This document shows, in pieces, positions 18,005 to 26,030 of a stretch of 64,000 nucleotides of DNA. How positions within the stretch are numbered: position 1 is the first letter of the stretch; each line of letters starts with the position of its first letter. The position numbers were made by a program, and so were the translations under genes. This stretch comes from Actinocrinis sp035605935 (lineage in GTDB: Bacteria > Actinomycetota > Actinomycetes > Streptomycetales > Catenulisporaceae), in NCBI RefSeq assembly GCF_035605935.1, contig NZ_DATNGK010000241.1, forward strand, positions 1-64,000, written 5' to 3'. The notes under the pieces were generated by a model. That model made no database searches and was not told the DNA's origin. It saw nothing but the letters and a program-made list of their open reading frames with translations.

Positions 18005-18969
18005 CCGACGCTGGCGCGGGCCGCCTGCCGGCGCAGGCCGGTGAGCACGGAAAGCCGGTTCTCGGCCAGGATCCGCAGCGTGGTGGCCCGCGCCGGGAAG
18101 CGGCGCAGATACGTCGTGGTGAAGTGCGTGCCGTAATGCAGAAAGTCGTCACCGTGCAGGAAATCGTCACCGTGCAGGAAATCGTCACCGGACGGCTCCT
18201 GCAGCGGCCGGACGCAGCTCTGGAAGTTCGGTGCGTGGAAGTAGACCATGGCGTACCGATCGACTGCCTGCGGCCACAGTTCGCGCGGCGCGGACGGCAG
18301 CAGGCCGCAGGTCATGTATTGCATCAGCACCCCGGGAAAGACAGTCAGCGGCTCGGTATCGTCACGCCGCACGACGACGACCAGCAGGCCGTCGTCGATG
18401 CGCGCAGCCGCTGCGGCGCTCGCCTCCGGCCGGGCCGCCTGCGCGAACTTCGGCTCGAAATGCAGCGCGCGCAGCGAATGCCAGCCGCCCCAGGTAAGCC
18501 TCGCGAACACATCCGGGTCATCGGCGGCCAAGCCGAGCGCCACGAGCCGCAACACCCGATCGGCGACCTCGCCGAGCCGGTCGGAAAGAGCGAGCATGGC
18601 GCGGCGGTACTGCGCGTCCGGCCAGGGTACCGGGCCGTGGCAGGGCCAGAACTCCCTTACTCGCGGATCGTGCGGTGCAATGTCCTGGCACACGGTGAAC
18701 GCCTCGCACCGGTCCGCCTCGGTCGCGTCCGCCTCCTCCCCCGCAGCCGCGTAGCCGGCGTAGGTGAGATTGCTGATATAGCGGGCCTTGGCCGTGGCGG
18801 GCCGGGCGAAGAAGCGTTCGCTGGCCGCGAAAGCGGGCCGCAATTCCGCCCGCACTTCGTCGGCGGCGACCTGGAAGGCACCCTGGGTGCGCCAGGACCG
18901 CACCAACGCCTCGCCGAGGTCCACCTCACCCTCAGCGGGCTGCGACGCGAACCTGTACGGCGCTTTCAC
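18001..18969 (-). CDS. Isopenicillin-N-synthase-like 2OG-oxygenase fold protein, probably without a metal site
   Basis: A 322-residue protein with the N-terminal SWRTQGAFQVA and the core of the IPNS-like oxygenase family. The GTG start overlaps the STAS gene stop (GTGA). Where the family has H-T-D-x-G-L-L, this protein reads R190-I-D-D-G-L-L. Where the second metal His is expected, it has L-L-P-S-A-P-R (P228). The cosubstrate RxS is R238-Y-A. Only the Asp of the iron triad appears to be kept, so catalysis is doubtful. Residues 261-278 are three copies of GDDFLH, from an 18-base tandem repeat. It ends flush against the GH27 gene on the opposite strand. The alignment was done by eye. Confidence 0.72.
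   Translation of the reverse strand: MKAPYRFASQPAEGEVDLGEALVRSWRTQGAFQVAADEVRAELRPAFAASERFFARPATAKARYISNLTYAGYAAAGEEADATEADRCEAFTVCQDIAPHDPRVREFWPCHGPVPWPDAQYRRAMLALSDRLGEVADRVLRLVALGLAADDPDVFARLTWGGWHSLRALHFEPKFAQAARPEASAAAAARIDDGLLVVVVRRDDTEPLTVFPGVLMQYMTCGLLPSAPRELWPQAVDRYAMVYFHAPNFQSCVRPLQEPSGDDFLHGDDFLHGDDFLHYGTHFTTTYLRRFPARATTLRILAENRLSVLTGLRRQAARASVG
18130..18189 (-). repeat. In-frame 18-bp tandem triplication
   Basis: About three head-to-tail copies of an 18-base unit (plus-strand phase GTGCAGGAAATCGTCACC, first copy with AAGTCGTC). They encode GDDFLH three times in the oxygenase-like protein. Copies 2 and 3 are identical, which implies recent slippage or unequal exchange. Confidence 0.9.
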
Positions 18970-19382
18970 GCCTTCCTCCTTAGACCGGGGCTCCCATGCG
19001 GAGGAGCCCCGGCAGTCATGGCGGATCCCAGATCGGCGAAGATCGGCATCCTGCGCTCGCCAGTCAGAACCCTGATGCGGTCGCGCATTGGCCCCGCCGG
19101 GCACACCAGCCGCAAGCCGCCGCCGAGCGCGCGGGCCCGGGCGTGCGCGCGCTCCAGCACGTGCAGGCCCGCGGCGTCGAGGAAGGCCACCTCGGATAGA
19201 TCCACGACCAGGTCGGCGCAGTGCGGGCCGATCGCCCCGGAAAGCTTCCACTCCACACTGCCGGCCGCCGCGCAGTCGATCTCCCCCGACAGCTCAAGCA
19301 CGGTCCAGCCGCCGATCAAGAGGCAGTGCGCGGTGTGCAGCGCGGGCGCGGGCGCTGGGCGCAGACCGGGGCCGATGATCAA
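18966..19382 (-). CDS. STAS-domain protein (anti-sigma-factor antagonist type)
   Basis: A protein of about 138 residues with one STAS domain. The key segment VVDLSEVAFLDAAGLHVLERA holds the conserved position (D-x-A-G, with Ala in place of the phosphorylatable Ser) before the helix. SpoIIAA-type antagonists usually have D-S-S/T-G, so phosphorylation at that site is unlikely here. I preferred the TTG at 19382, six bases after GGAG; a TTG at 19394 would add four residues. The stop overlaps the GTG of the oxygenase-like gene, which couples their translation. It may act with a partner-switching kinase encoded elsewhere. Confidence 0.82.
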   Translation of the reverse strand: MIIGPGLRPAPAPALHTAHCLLIGGWTVLELSGEIDCAAAGSVEWKLSGAIGPHCADLVVDLSEVAFLDAAGLHVLERAHARARALGGGLRLVCPAGPMRDRIRVLTGERRMPIFADLGSAMTAGAPPHGSPGLRRKA

Positions 19383-19602
19383 CCGAGTCTCCAATATCGC
19401 AGGTCAGCGTGCATGTCAGCGCGGTCGGCGAGTGCGCGGCCAGCTGCGCTCTACCTCGAATGCTGATGGTGTATGAGATACGATGGTCGGCCCGATGCGC
19501 CTCCCGCATGCTCTTATGCGGAATCGGCATACGCGATCACACGGCGAGCCCACCCCGGTGAGTTAGCGTGAGCTCACGGATTCCAGCCCCGCGGGGAGAC
19601 CG

Positions 19603-21021
19603 ATGCACAGGTCGATAACTGACGGCCATCAGACGCGGCCACAGCAACAGATCGCCGCGGCGCCGCGCGCCGGGTACCGCCCCGCGGCCGCCGGGCTCAG
19701 CCCGCTGCCGGCGCAGTTCTGGAGATCATGGGACGTGGCCCGCGCGGTGGCGGGCAACGCACCGGGCGCGGTCATCGCGCTCACCCGGCAGGCGCACGGC
19801 TTGAGCCAGGCCGAGCTGGGCACGCTGGCCGGATTCTCCCAGTCCGCGATCTCGCGGCTGGAGACCGGCGGGAATCTGGGCTACGACATCAGAGTGCTCA
19901 GATCGCTGGGCCGGCTGCTCGGCGTGCCGCCGCGGCTGCTCGGGCTGGCCGACGACAGCCCGCCCGCAGCGCTGGAATCGGTCCGGCTGCCGATCGTGGC
20001 GCGGCTGGAGGAACTGGCGACCGAGAGCGCCTCGGCGCTGCCGGGCACGGCGGTGGATCGCAGGACCCTGCTGGACGCCTGCATCGCCGCGGTCGTCGGC
20101 GCGCCGACTCAGGAGGCCTGGCGGCTGGTGGACGACGGCCGCGTCGCCGACCCGCAGACGGTGCACCGGCTGCTCGTGGTGCGCCGCCTGGTGAACGACG
20201 CCGACTCGTGGATCGGCGCGGACGGCCTCGCGCCAGCGGTCGCCGAGCTCTACCGGCTGATCGATCTGATGCGCCGGGCGGCCAGCGGCGGGATGCGGCA
20301 ATGGCTGCTGGACGTGACCGCGCTGTACGCGGAGTTCTACGGCTGGCTGCGGCAGGAGGTCGGCGACCTGCGCGGCGCCGGCGAGTGGACCGAGCGTTCG
20401 CTGCAACAGGCTCAGGCCGCTGATGACCGAGAACTGGTCGCTTACGCGTATGTGCGCAAGGCACAGCTGGCCGAGGCGGACCGCGACGACGACCGGGTGA
20501 TCGGCCTGTCGCGCGCCGCCTTGCGTGAACCCGGGATCTGCGCGCAGGTGCGCGCTCTGGCGTTGCAACAGGAGGCGCGCGGCCACGCCATCGCCGGGAA
20601 CGCCGCGGCCTGCTTGAGCAAGCTCGACGAGGCGCGCGACCTCGATCTGCCGGATTCGGCGCCGTGGAGTGACCGCTACCGGGTCGGTTATTACTTCGAC
20701 GCGAACCACTTGAAGATCCAGCACGCGTCTTGCCTGCTGGAGCTAGGTCGGGTCCGTGACGCGATCGCGTTCTACGAGGACCACGCCGACAGCCGCGAGC
20801 ACCTGTGCCGCTGGGAGCAGGCGGTGCATGTCGCGCGCCTGGCCCGCGCCTACGCGCTGGTCGGCGAGCCCGACCGGGCGGCGGCGATCGGAACTCAGGC
20901 CCTTGAGATGGGCACCGGCACCTCCTCCACGCTGGTGGTCGAGGAGCTGCGCAAACTCGACGTCTGGCACGCGGTGCCGGCAATCGCCAGCCTCACCGCC
21001 GAGCTGGACCGGCTGCCGTAG
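19603..21021 (+). CDS. XRE-family regulator with a helical-repeat C-terminus
   Basis: A 472-residue protein. The helix-turn-helix at about 55-110 reads TRQAHGLSQAELGTLAGFSQ, then SAISRLETG. The remaining 360 residues are alpha-helical with TPR-like periodicity (AYVRKAQLAEADRDD, ALQQEARGHAIAGN, VARLARAYALVGEPDRA). This architecture is common among actinobacterial developmental or antibiotic-linked regulators of the XRE/TPR type. It starts at an ATG after GGGGAGA and diverges from the STAS operon, which it might control. Confidence 0.85.
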   Translation: MHRSITDGHQTRPQQQIAAAPRAGYRPAAAGLSPLPAQFWRSWDVARAVAGNAPGAVIALTRQAHGLSQAELGTLAGFSQSAISRLETGGNLGYDIRVLRSLGRLLGVPPRLLGLADDSPPAALESVRLPIVARLEELATESASALPGTAVDRRTLLDACIAAVVGAPTQEAWRLVDDGRVADPQTVHRLLVVRRLVNDADSWIGADGLAPAVAELYRLIDLMRRAASGGMRQWLLDVTALYAEFYGWLRQEVGDLRGAGEWTERSLQQAQAADDRELVAYAYVRKAQLAEADRDDDRVIGLSRAALREPGICAQVRALALQQEARGHAIAGNAAACLSKLDEARDLDLPDSAPWSDRYRVGYYFDANHLKIQHASCLLELGRVRDAIAFYEDHADSREHLCRWEQAVHVARLARAYALVGEPDRAAAIGTQALEMGTGTSSTLVVEELRKLDVWHAVPAIASLTAELDRLP

Positions 21022-21088
21022 TACGAGGATCGTGCAGTCATAGGATGTTTCATTGTTGTTTCAGCGGAGCATCCGTCGTGAGCTGGGC

Positions 21089-21173
21089 GAGTTCCCCATT
21101 GACGAACTCACTCATCCGATGATTTGTTGACCGCGCCTCGGCTCCGGTGTAAGAAGTCGCCGTGTATACGGCG
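21089..21173 (+). promoter_or_regulatory. Promoter and palindromes before the second GH27 gene
   Basis: A -35 TTGACC (21127-21132) and a -10 TAAGAA (21150-21155) are 17 bp apart. Upstream lies an inverted repeat GAGTTC (21089-21094) / GAACTC (21104-21109). Just downstream of the -10 lies CGCCGT-GTAT-ACGGCG (21158-21173). These palindromes differ from those before the first GH27 gene, so the two enzymes may answer to different regulators. Confidence 0.5.
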
Positions 21174-21203
21174 AGGTCTATACCAGCAGGGAGGCGGCAC
21201 TCG

Positions 21204-22574
21204 ATGATGCGGCGATCCAGGACAACCGCGAAGCTCCTCGGCCCGCTCGCGGCGGCGGCGCTGTGCGCGGGAGTCGTCCAAGGCACGGCGTCCGCAGGGG
21301 CGCTGGGAAACACCTCGCCGTCCGGCGCGCCAAGCTTCGCGGCGCACCAGGACCTGCGGCCGCCGATGGGCTGGAGCAGCTGGAGCTCCTTCCACGGCGG
21401 GATCAGCGAATCGCTGATCGAGGCTCAAGCCACGGCGATGCACAACACGCTGCAGAAGTACGGCTACCGATACGTCAACATCGACGCCGGCTGGTCGGAT
21501 CACGTGGACCAGTACGGCCGCGACGCCTGGAACGCGACCAAGTTCCCGGACGGGATCCCGGCGGTGGCCAAGTTCGTGCACTCCCTCGGACTCAAGTTCG
21601 GCATCTACCTCGTCCCCGGCATCCCGAAGGCAGCGCTGACCGCCAACTCGCAGATCGCCGGGACCGCTCTGCACGTCGCTGACATCGCGGACATCACCAA
21701 GCCGGGCAACACTGCCGCGGACGGTTCAGCCGCGATCGACTACGCCAAGCCGGGCGCGGCCGCCTACGTGCAGTCACAGGCCGATCTGCTGGCCTCCTGG
21801 GGCGTGGACTACATCAAGATGGACTTCGTCGGGCCCGGCGGCGGCAAGGTGGCGGCGGACAACCGCGCCGACATCGAGCACTGGCACGCCGCGCTCGCGC
21901 GCACCGGGCGCGCGATCCACCTGGAGCTGTCCAACTCGCTCAGCCTCGCCAACGCCGCGATCTGGGCGAAGTACAGCAACGGCTGGCGGATCGAGGGCGA
22001 CGTCGAGTGCTACTCGCACTGCCCCGGGCTGACCAACTGGTCCGTGCGCGTGTCCAAGCGTTTCACCGACGCGCCGCAGTGGATTGCCTTCGCGGGGCCC
22101 GGGCACTGGAACGACCTGGACTCGGTGGAGGTGGGCAACGGCGCCGCGGACGGGCTCACGCCGGACGAGCGGCAGTCCATGGTCACCCTCTGGTCCATCG
22201 AATCCGCGCCGCTGCTGCTGGGCACCGACCTGAGCAAGCTCGACCCCGCCGACCTCGCGCTGATCACCAACCCCGAGGTCATCGCCGTGGACCAGGCGGG
22301 GCACCCGGCGCACCCGGTCTCGCAGGCCACCGCGCAGCAGGTGTGGATCGCGGCCAACCCTGACCACAGCTACACCGTCGCGCTGTTCAACCTCGGCGAC
22401 AGCGCGGCCCCAGTAACCGCGACCTGGAGCGATCTCGGCTCCGGCGGCGCCAAGACGGCGATGGTGCGCGACCTGTGGCAGCACAAGAACCTCGGCCTCA
22501 TCCGTGGCGGATACACCGCGACCCTCGCCCCACACGCCTCGCTGCTGTTCCGAGTCATCCCGCTGGGCAAGTGA
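21204..22574 (+). CDS. Secreted GH27 alpha-galactosidase-type glycosidase
   Basis: A 456-residue exoenzyme with a signal peptide (cleavage near TASAG, about residue 32) and a GH27 barrel. Nucleophile Asp207 lies in YIKMDFVG and acid/base Asp266 in RIEGDVE. The WSSWSSFHGG entry and the GTDLSKLDPADL segment match the first GH27 protein, but it lacks that protein's NEW3 and lectin-like domains. The ATG has GGGAGGC eight bases upstream; an earlier in-frame start (21162) has no ribosome site. A short beta-sandwich ends the protein. It is followed by a lyase-like gene on the same strand (49-base gap), suggesting an operon for a galactose-containing polymer. Confidence 0.92.
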   Translation: MMRRSRTTAKLLGPLAAAALCAGVVQGTASAGALGNTSPSGAPSFAAHQDLRPPMGWSSWSSFHGGISESLIEAQATAMHNTLQKYGYRYVNIDAGWSDHVDQYGRDAWNATKFPDGIPAVAKFVHSLGLKFGIYLVPGIPKAALTANSQIAGTALHVADIADITKPGNTAADGSAAIDYAKPGAAAYVQSQADLLASWGVDYIKMDFVGPGGGKVAADNRADIEHWHAALARTGRAIHLELSNSLSLANAAIWAKYSNGWRIEGDVECYSHCPGLTNWSVRVSKRFTDAPQWIAFAGPGHWNDLDSVEVGNGAADGLTPDERQSMVTLWSIESAPLLLGTDLSKLDPADLALITNPEVIAVDQAGHPAHPVSQATAQQVWIAANPDHSYTVALFNLGDSAAPVTATWSDLGSGGAKTAMVRDLWQHKNLGLIRGGYTATLAPHASLLFRVIPLGK

Positions 22575-22623
22575 CCGGTTCACCCTGTCCGCAACAAGGG
22601 GGACGGAAGAAGGAAGTAGGACC

Positions 22624-23298
22624 TTGAAACGCATTCTGCTGGGCGCGAGCGCCGCTGTCGCCGCCGCGGTGACCGCCATCGCCGTCGCGACGAGCGCCCA
22701 GGCGACCCCGCCCGCGCCGCACACGGCGGCCGCGTCCGCCGCCGACCCGACCTCCGGGCTTACCAAGTACACCGACAGCTACAAGGTGCAGCACCCGTAC
22801 AACCTGCCGCAGTCGGCTCGGTTCTCGGTGACCGGCGGCGAGTACAACCTCTGGATCCTCAAGGGCGACAAGGGGTTCACCTCCGGCACCTCCACCGGCG
22901 CGCGCACGGAGATGCGCTGGGTCACGAACTGGTCCAGCGGCGAGCACCTGTGGGAGGCCGACGTCCTGATCGACCCGGGCACCACCGGCACCTGCATCAT
23001 GCAGGTCCACGTGAACGGCCCAGGCGAGGCGATCTACGTCCAGACCAAGAACGGCAACCTGTACAACAGCGTGAACACGCTGCTGGCCAAGAACATGGTC
23101 GGCAAGTGGTTCCACCTGGCCGCGGCGTACAACCCGAGCAACCACCTGGTGCAGATCTGGGTCGACGGCAACCTGGCCCTCTCGACGCACTACACCAAGC
23201 CCTCCGGCACCGCGTTCTACTTCAAGAACGGCGTGTACAACCTGAGCGGCAGCAAGTCCGAGACCCATTTCAAGAACATCGCGCTCTGGCACGGATGA
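22624..23298 (+). CDS. Secreted concanavalin-fold protein, polysaccharide-lyase-like
   Basis: A 224-residue secreted protein starting at a TTG behind GAAGGAAGTAGG. The signal peptide ends around AQA (about residue 24). The mature part is a single beta-jelly-roll with GARTEMRW and YFKNGVYNLSGS, motifs that resemble small alginate/glucuronan lyases (PL7/PL20-like). RxEMR and YFKNGxYN are the usual substrate-binding strands. It could be an active lyase or a binding module. It lies close behind the second GH27 gene, so joint action on the same polymer is likely but inferred. Confidence 0.75.
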   Translation: MKRILLGASAAVAAAVTAIAVATSAQATPPAPHTAAASAADPTSGLTKYTDSYKVQHPYNLPQSARFSVTGGEYNLWILKGDKGFTSGTSTGARTEMRWVTNWSSGEHLWEADVLIDPGTTGTCIMQVHVNGPGEAIYVQTKNGNLYNSVNTLLAKNMVGKWFHLAAAYNPSNHLVQIWVDGNLALSTHYTKPSGTAFYFKNGVYNLSGSKSETHFKNIALWHG

Positions 23299-23401
23299 GA
23301 CCGCACGGCTGAAACACCGCCGTCCCGGCGCGTCGCCGCAGGCCAGCGGCGCGCGCCAGGACGTGACGCGTGTCTGTGATCGATCGGGGCATACTCCAGG
23401 C

Positions 23402-24283
23402 ATGGCTGCGGCAACCCGGTCAGGCACGACGCCGACCTACGAGACCGCGTTCGTGCTGGGAGGAGGCGGGCACCTGGGCGCGTACGAGGTCGGCATGCTG
23501 CGCGCCCTGCTGGAGGCGGGCATAAAGCCGGATCTGGTGCTGGGCACCTCGGTCGGCGCGATCAACGGCTCGGTGCTCGCGGCCGATCCGACCGAGAAGT
23601 CGGTGGCCCGGCTGGCCGAGCTGTGGACCGGGCTGAGCAGCGGCGGGATCTTCGAGGCGAATCTGTTCACCAGGCTTGGCACGGCCGCGCGCACACGCAC
23701 GCATATGTACTCCAACGCGGTGCTGCGCCGGATGCTCGAATCGGATCTGCCGGTCTCGCGGATCGAGGATCTGACGGTGCCGTTCCAGTGTGTGGCCGCG
23801 TCGATCGAACGAGCCGCCGAGCACTGGTTCGCCGAGGGACCGATCGCGGACGCGGTCCTCGCGTCGTGCGCGGTGCCCGGACTGCTGCCGCCGGTGGCCA
23901 TCGAAGGCGAGCACTACCTGGACGGCGGGCTGGTCAACAGCGTTCCGGTCGGCCGCGCGGTGGCGTTGGGCGCGCGGACGATCTACGTGCTGCACGTCGG
24001 ACGGCTCGAACAGCCGTTGCGGCCGCCGCGCCGGGCATGGGAGGTCGCCGCGGTGGCCTTCGAGATCGCGCGGCGGCATCGGTTCGCCCGCGACATGGCC
24101 GACCTGCCGCACGGCATCACGGTGCACCTGCTGCCGACGGGCGCGGACACCAACCGGGCCGCGACCTGGTCGCAGTACGTGCGCTATCGCTCCTTCGACG
24201 AAACCCGCAACCGGATCAGGCGGGCATACACGGCGTCCTGCGAGTACCTCGAACGAGCCCAGCAGAACCGGACCGGGCAATGA
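23402..24283 (+). CDS. Patatin-like phospholipase
   Basis: A 293-residue hydrolase with the oxyanion-hole glycines GGGGHLGAYEVG (about 20-31), the nucleophile Ser50 in GTSVG and the catalytic Asp174 in LDGGLVNS, forming a Ser-Asp dyad. No signal peptide is visible, so it probably acts inside the cell on membrane lipids or acyl donors. I chose the ATG at 23402 over a GTG at 23363. It overlaps the acyltransferase gene by 4 bases (ATGA), so the pair may remodel phospholipids by deacylation and reacylation. Confidence 0.9.
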   Translation: MAAATRSGTTPTYETAFVLGGGGHLGAYEVGMLRALLEAGIKPDLVLGTSVGAINGSVLAADPTEKSVARLAELWTGLSSGGIFEANLFTRLGTAARTRTHMYSNAVLRRMLESDLPVSRIEDLTVPFQCVAASIERAAEHWFAEGPIADAVLASCAVPGLLPPVAIEGEHYLDGGLVNSVPVGRAVALGARTIYVLHVGRLEQPLRPPRRAWEVAAVAFEIARRHRFARDMADLPHGITVHLLPTGADTNRAATWSQYVRYRSFDETRNRIRRAYTASCEYLERAQQNRTGQ

Positions 24284-25335
24284 GGCGCTTGCTGCTGCGG
24301 CATACCGTGCTGCGGCGGCCGCTGACCATTGCGACGGTGCTGCTGCTGTGGATGCTGTTCGCGGTGCTGACACCGCTCCTCGCACTCGTCTGCGGACTGC
24401 TGGCGTTGCGGCCCGGTGGGCACGGCCGGCCGGCCCGGATCGCTGTGTTCGCGTTCTGTTATCTGAGCGCGCAGCTCGCCGGGCTGGGTTATGCCGCCTG
24501 GCTGTGGCTGCGCGCCGGTTTCGGCCGGCGGCTCGGCTCGCCGCGCATGCAGGAGGCGCACTACTCGCTGCTCGCGACGCTACTGGGCCGGCTCTACCGG
24601 ATCGGCAGCACCCTCTTCGACGTCCGGATCAGCCCTCCGGCGACGGTCACGCCGCACAGCGACGCCTCGCCGACGCTGCCGCCGACGCCCGGACGTCCGC
24701 TGATCGTGCTCAGCCGGCACGCGGGTCCCGGCGACTCCTTCCTCCTCGTGCACGCGCTGCTCACCCTCGTGCATCGCAGACCTCGTATCGTGCTCAAGGA
24801 GGCGCTGGTCTTCGATCCGTTCATCGACGTGTTGCTCGGCCGGCTGCCGCACTGCTTCGTCAGTCCGGGTGCGGACGGCGGCGAGCGGGCCAAGGAGCAA
24901 ATCGGGCGGATCACGAGCACGATGGGCGCGGCCGATGCGCTGCTGGTGTTCCCAGAGGGCGGAAACTTCACGCCGCGCCGCCGGTTGCGCGCGATCGCCA
25001 GCCTACGTCGCAGGGGTCTGTCGCGCGCGAGCACCCGGGCGCATCACCTGCGCAACCTGCTGCCTCCGCAGCCGGCCGGGGTCTTCGCCGCGATCGACGC
25101 GGCTCCGCACGCCGATCTGGTCTTCGTCGCGCACACCGGCCTGGATCACATGCAGTCGGTGCACCAGGCGTGGTGCGGCGTGCCGCTGACACATCCGGTC
25201 GAGGTGACCTGGTGGACGATCCCGGCCGAACGCGTTCCCGTCGAGGAGGACGCGCGGCTGCGCTGGTTGCACGACAACTGGGCCGAGATCGACGCGTGGA
25301 TCAGCCGCGCGCAGCAGACCGAACCCATGACTTGA
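24280..25335 (+). CDS. Membrane acyltransferase of the PlsC (LPLAT) superfamily
   Basis: A 351-residue protein. Two N-terminal hydrophobic segments (about 10-45 and 58-75) precede an acyltransferase domain with HAGPGD, a form of the HxxxxD catalytic motif, and VFPEGGNFTPRRR, the phosphate-binding EGG motif. The FPEGT form common in PlsC is EGGN here, as in a subgroup of longer actinobacterial enzymes. Translational coupling to the patatin gene suggests a lipid-remodelling pair. The acceptor lipid is unknown. Confidence 0.85.
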   Translation: MRRLLLRHTVLRRPLTIATVLLLWMLFAVLTPLLALVCGLLALRPGGHGRPARIAVFAFCYLSAQLAGLGYAAWLWLRAGFGRRLGSPRMQEAHYSLLATLLGRLYRIGSTLFDVRISPPATVTPHSDASPTLPPTPGRPLIVLSRHAGPGDSFLLVHALLTLVHRRPRIVLKEALVFDPFIDVLLGRLPHCFVSPGADGGERAKEQIGRITSTMGAADALLVFPEGGNFTPRRRLRAIASLRRRGLSRASTRAHHLRNLLPPQPAGVFAAIDAAPHADLVFVAHTGLDHMQSVHQAWCGVPLTHPVEVTWWTIPAERVPVEEDARLRWLHDNWAEIDAWISRAQQTEPMT

Positions 25336-25337
25336 TG

Positions 25338-25375
25338 CCTTGCTGGTGGCGGACAGGTGTCCGCCACCAGCAAGG
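25338..25375. terminator. Bidirectional terminator hairpin
   Basis: A perfect 18-bp inverted repeat, CCTTGCTGGTGGCGGACA and its complement, leaves only two bases at the centre. It sits between the converging acyltransferase (ends 25335) and GNAT (ends 25383) genes and can stop transcripts from both sides. Confidence 0.9.
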
Positions 25376-25382
25376 AGTTATC

Positions 25383-26030
25383 TCAGTGTGCTGCGCAGGG
25401 GCGCCACATCGGGTACATCATGGTGGTCGCCGGAATCCCGTCGGGGAACGGGATCGGCTTGGGCAGGTCCCGGTAGCCGTGCCGCGCGTAGAGCCTGCGG
25501 CTGTCGATGCCCGCGGCCTCCACGTATGCCGCGAGCGGTTCCTCGCGCTGTGCCAGCACTCGATGATGCGCTTCGAGCAGCGCGGTGCCGATGCCGCGGC
25601 CCTGGAGCTTGGGATGGACCGCCAGGATCGCCAGGTGGTCGTGGCGTTCGCCGGTGGGGTGGTGCCGCTCCAATTGCGCGTCGAAGGCCCGGAAACGGTC
25701 CACCCGGGCGCCGGTGACCTCGGCCAGCCGCGTGTCGTAGTCGGCGCCGTCCTCAGAAGCCTCGTAGCCGTCGTGACTGTCGTCCCGGTAGGAGATCCAC
25801 AGCGCCGCCGCGGTCCGGTCGGCGGTGGTGTACACCGTTCCGCTCGCTAGCGCCTGATCCACATACAGGCGGAAGTAGTCCGGGAACAGTTCCTCGCGCT
25901 CCGCCGCGTCGGGCACCAGCCAGAGCGAGGCCGGCAGGTCGTGGAACGCGAGGGCGATCAGGCTGCTGAGTTCAGCCGCGTCGGCCGGCTGCGCCTCGAC
26001 CACCTCAGCCGTACACGGTTCGGGCCTCAC
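25383..26030 (-). CDS. GNAT-family N-acetyltransferase
   Basis: A 215-residue acetyltransferase with acetyl-CoA motif A in AILAVHPKLQGRGIGTALL and a motif B that includes RRLYARHGYRDL. The GTG start at 26030 overlaps the permease stop by 4 bases (GTGA). The longer frame reaching 26324 only shadows the permease gene. It is co-transcribed with an amino-acid permease, so it may acetylate an imported amino acid or amine. The substrate is not determinable. Confidence 0.88.
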   Translation of the reverse strand: MRPEPCTAEVVEAQPADAAELSSLIALAFHDLPASLWLVPDAAEREELFPDYFRLYVDQALASGTVYTTADRTAAALWISYRDDSHDGYEASEDGADYDTRLAEVTGARVDRFRAFDAQLERHHPTGERHDHLAILAVHPKLQGRGIGTALLEAHHRVLAQREEPLAAYVEAAGIDSRRLYARHGYRDLPKPIPFPDGIPATTMMYPMWRPCAAH

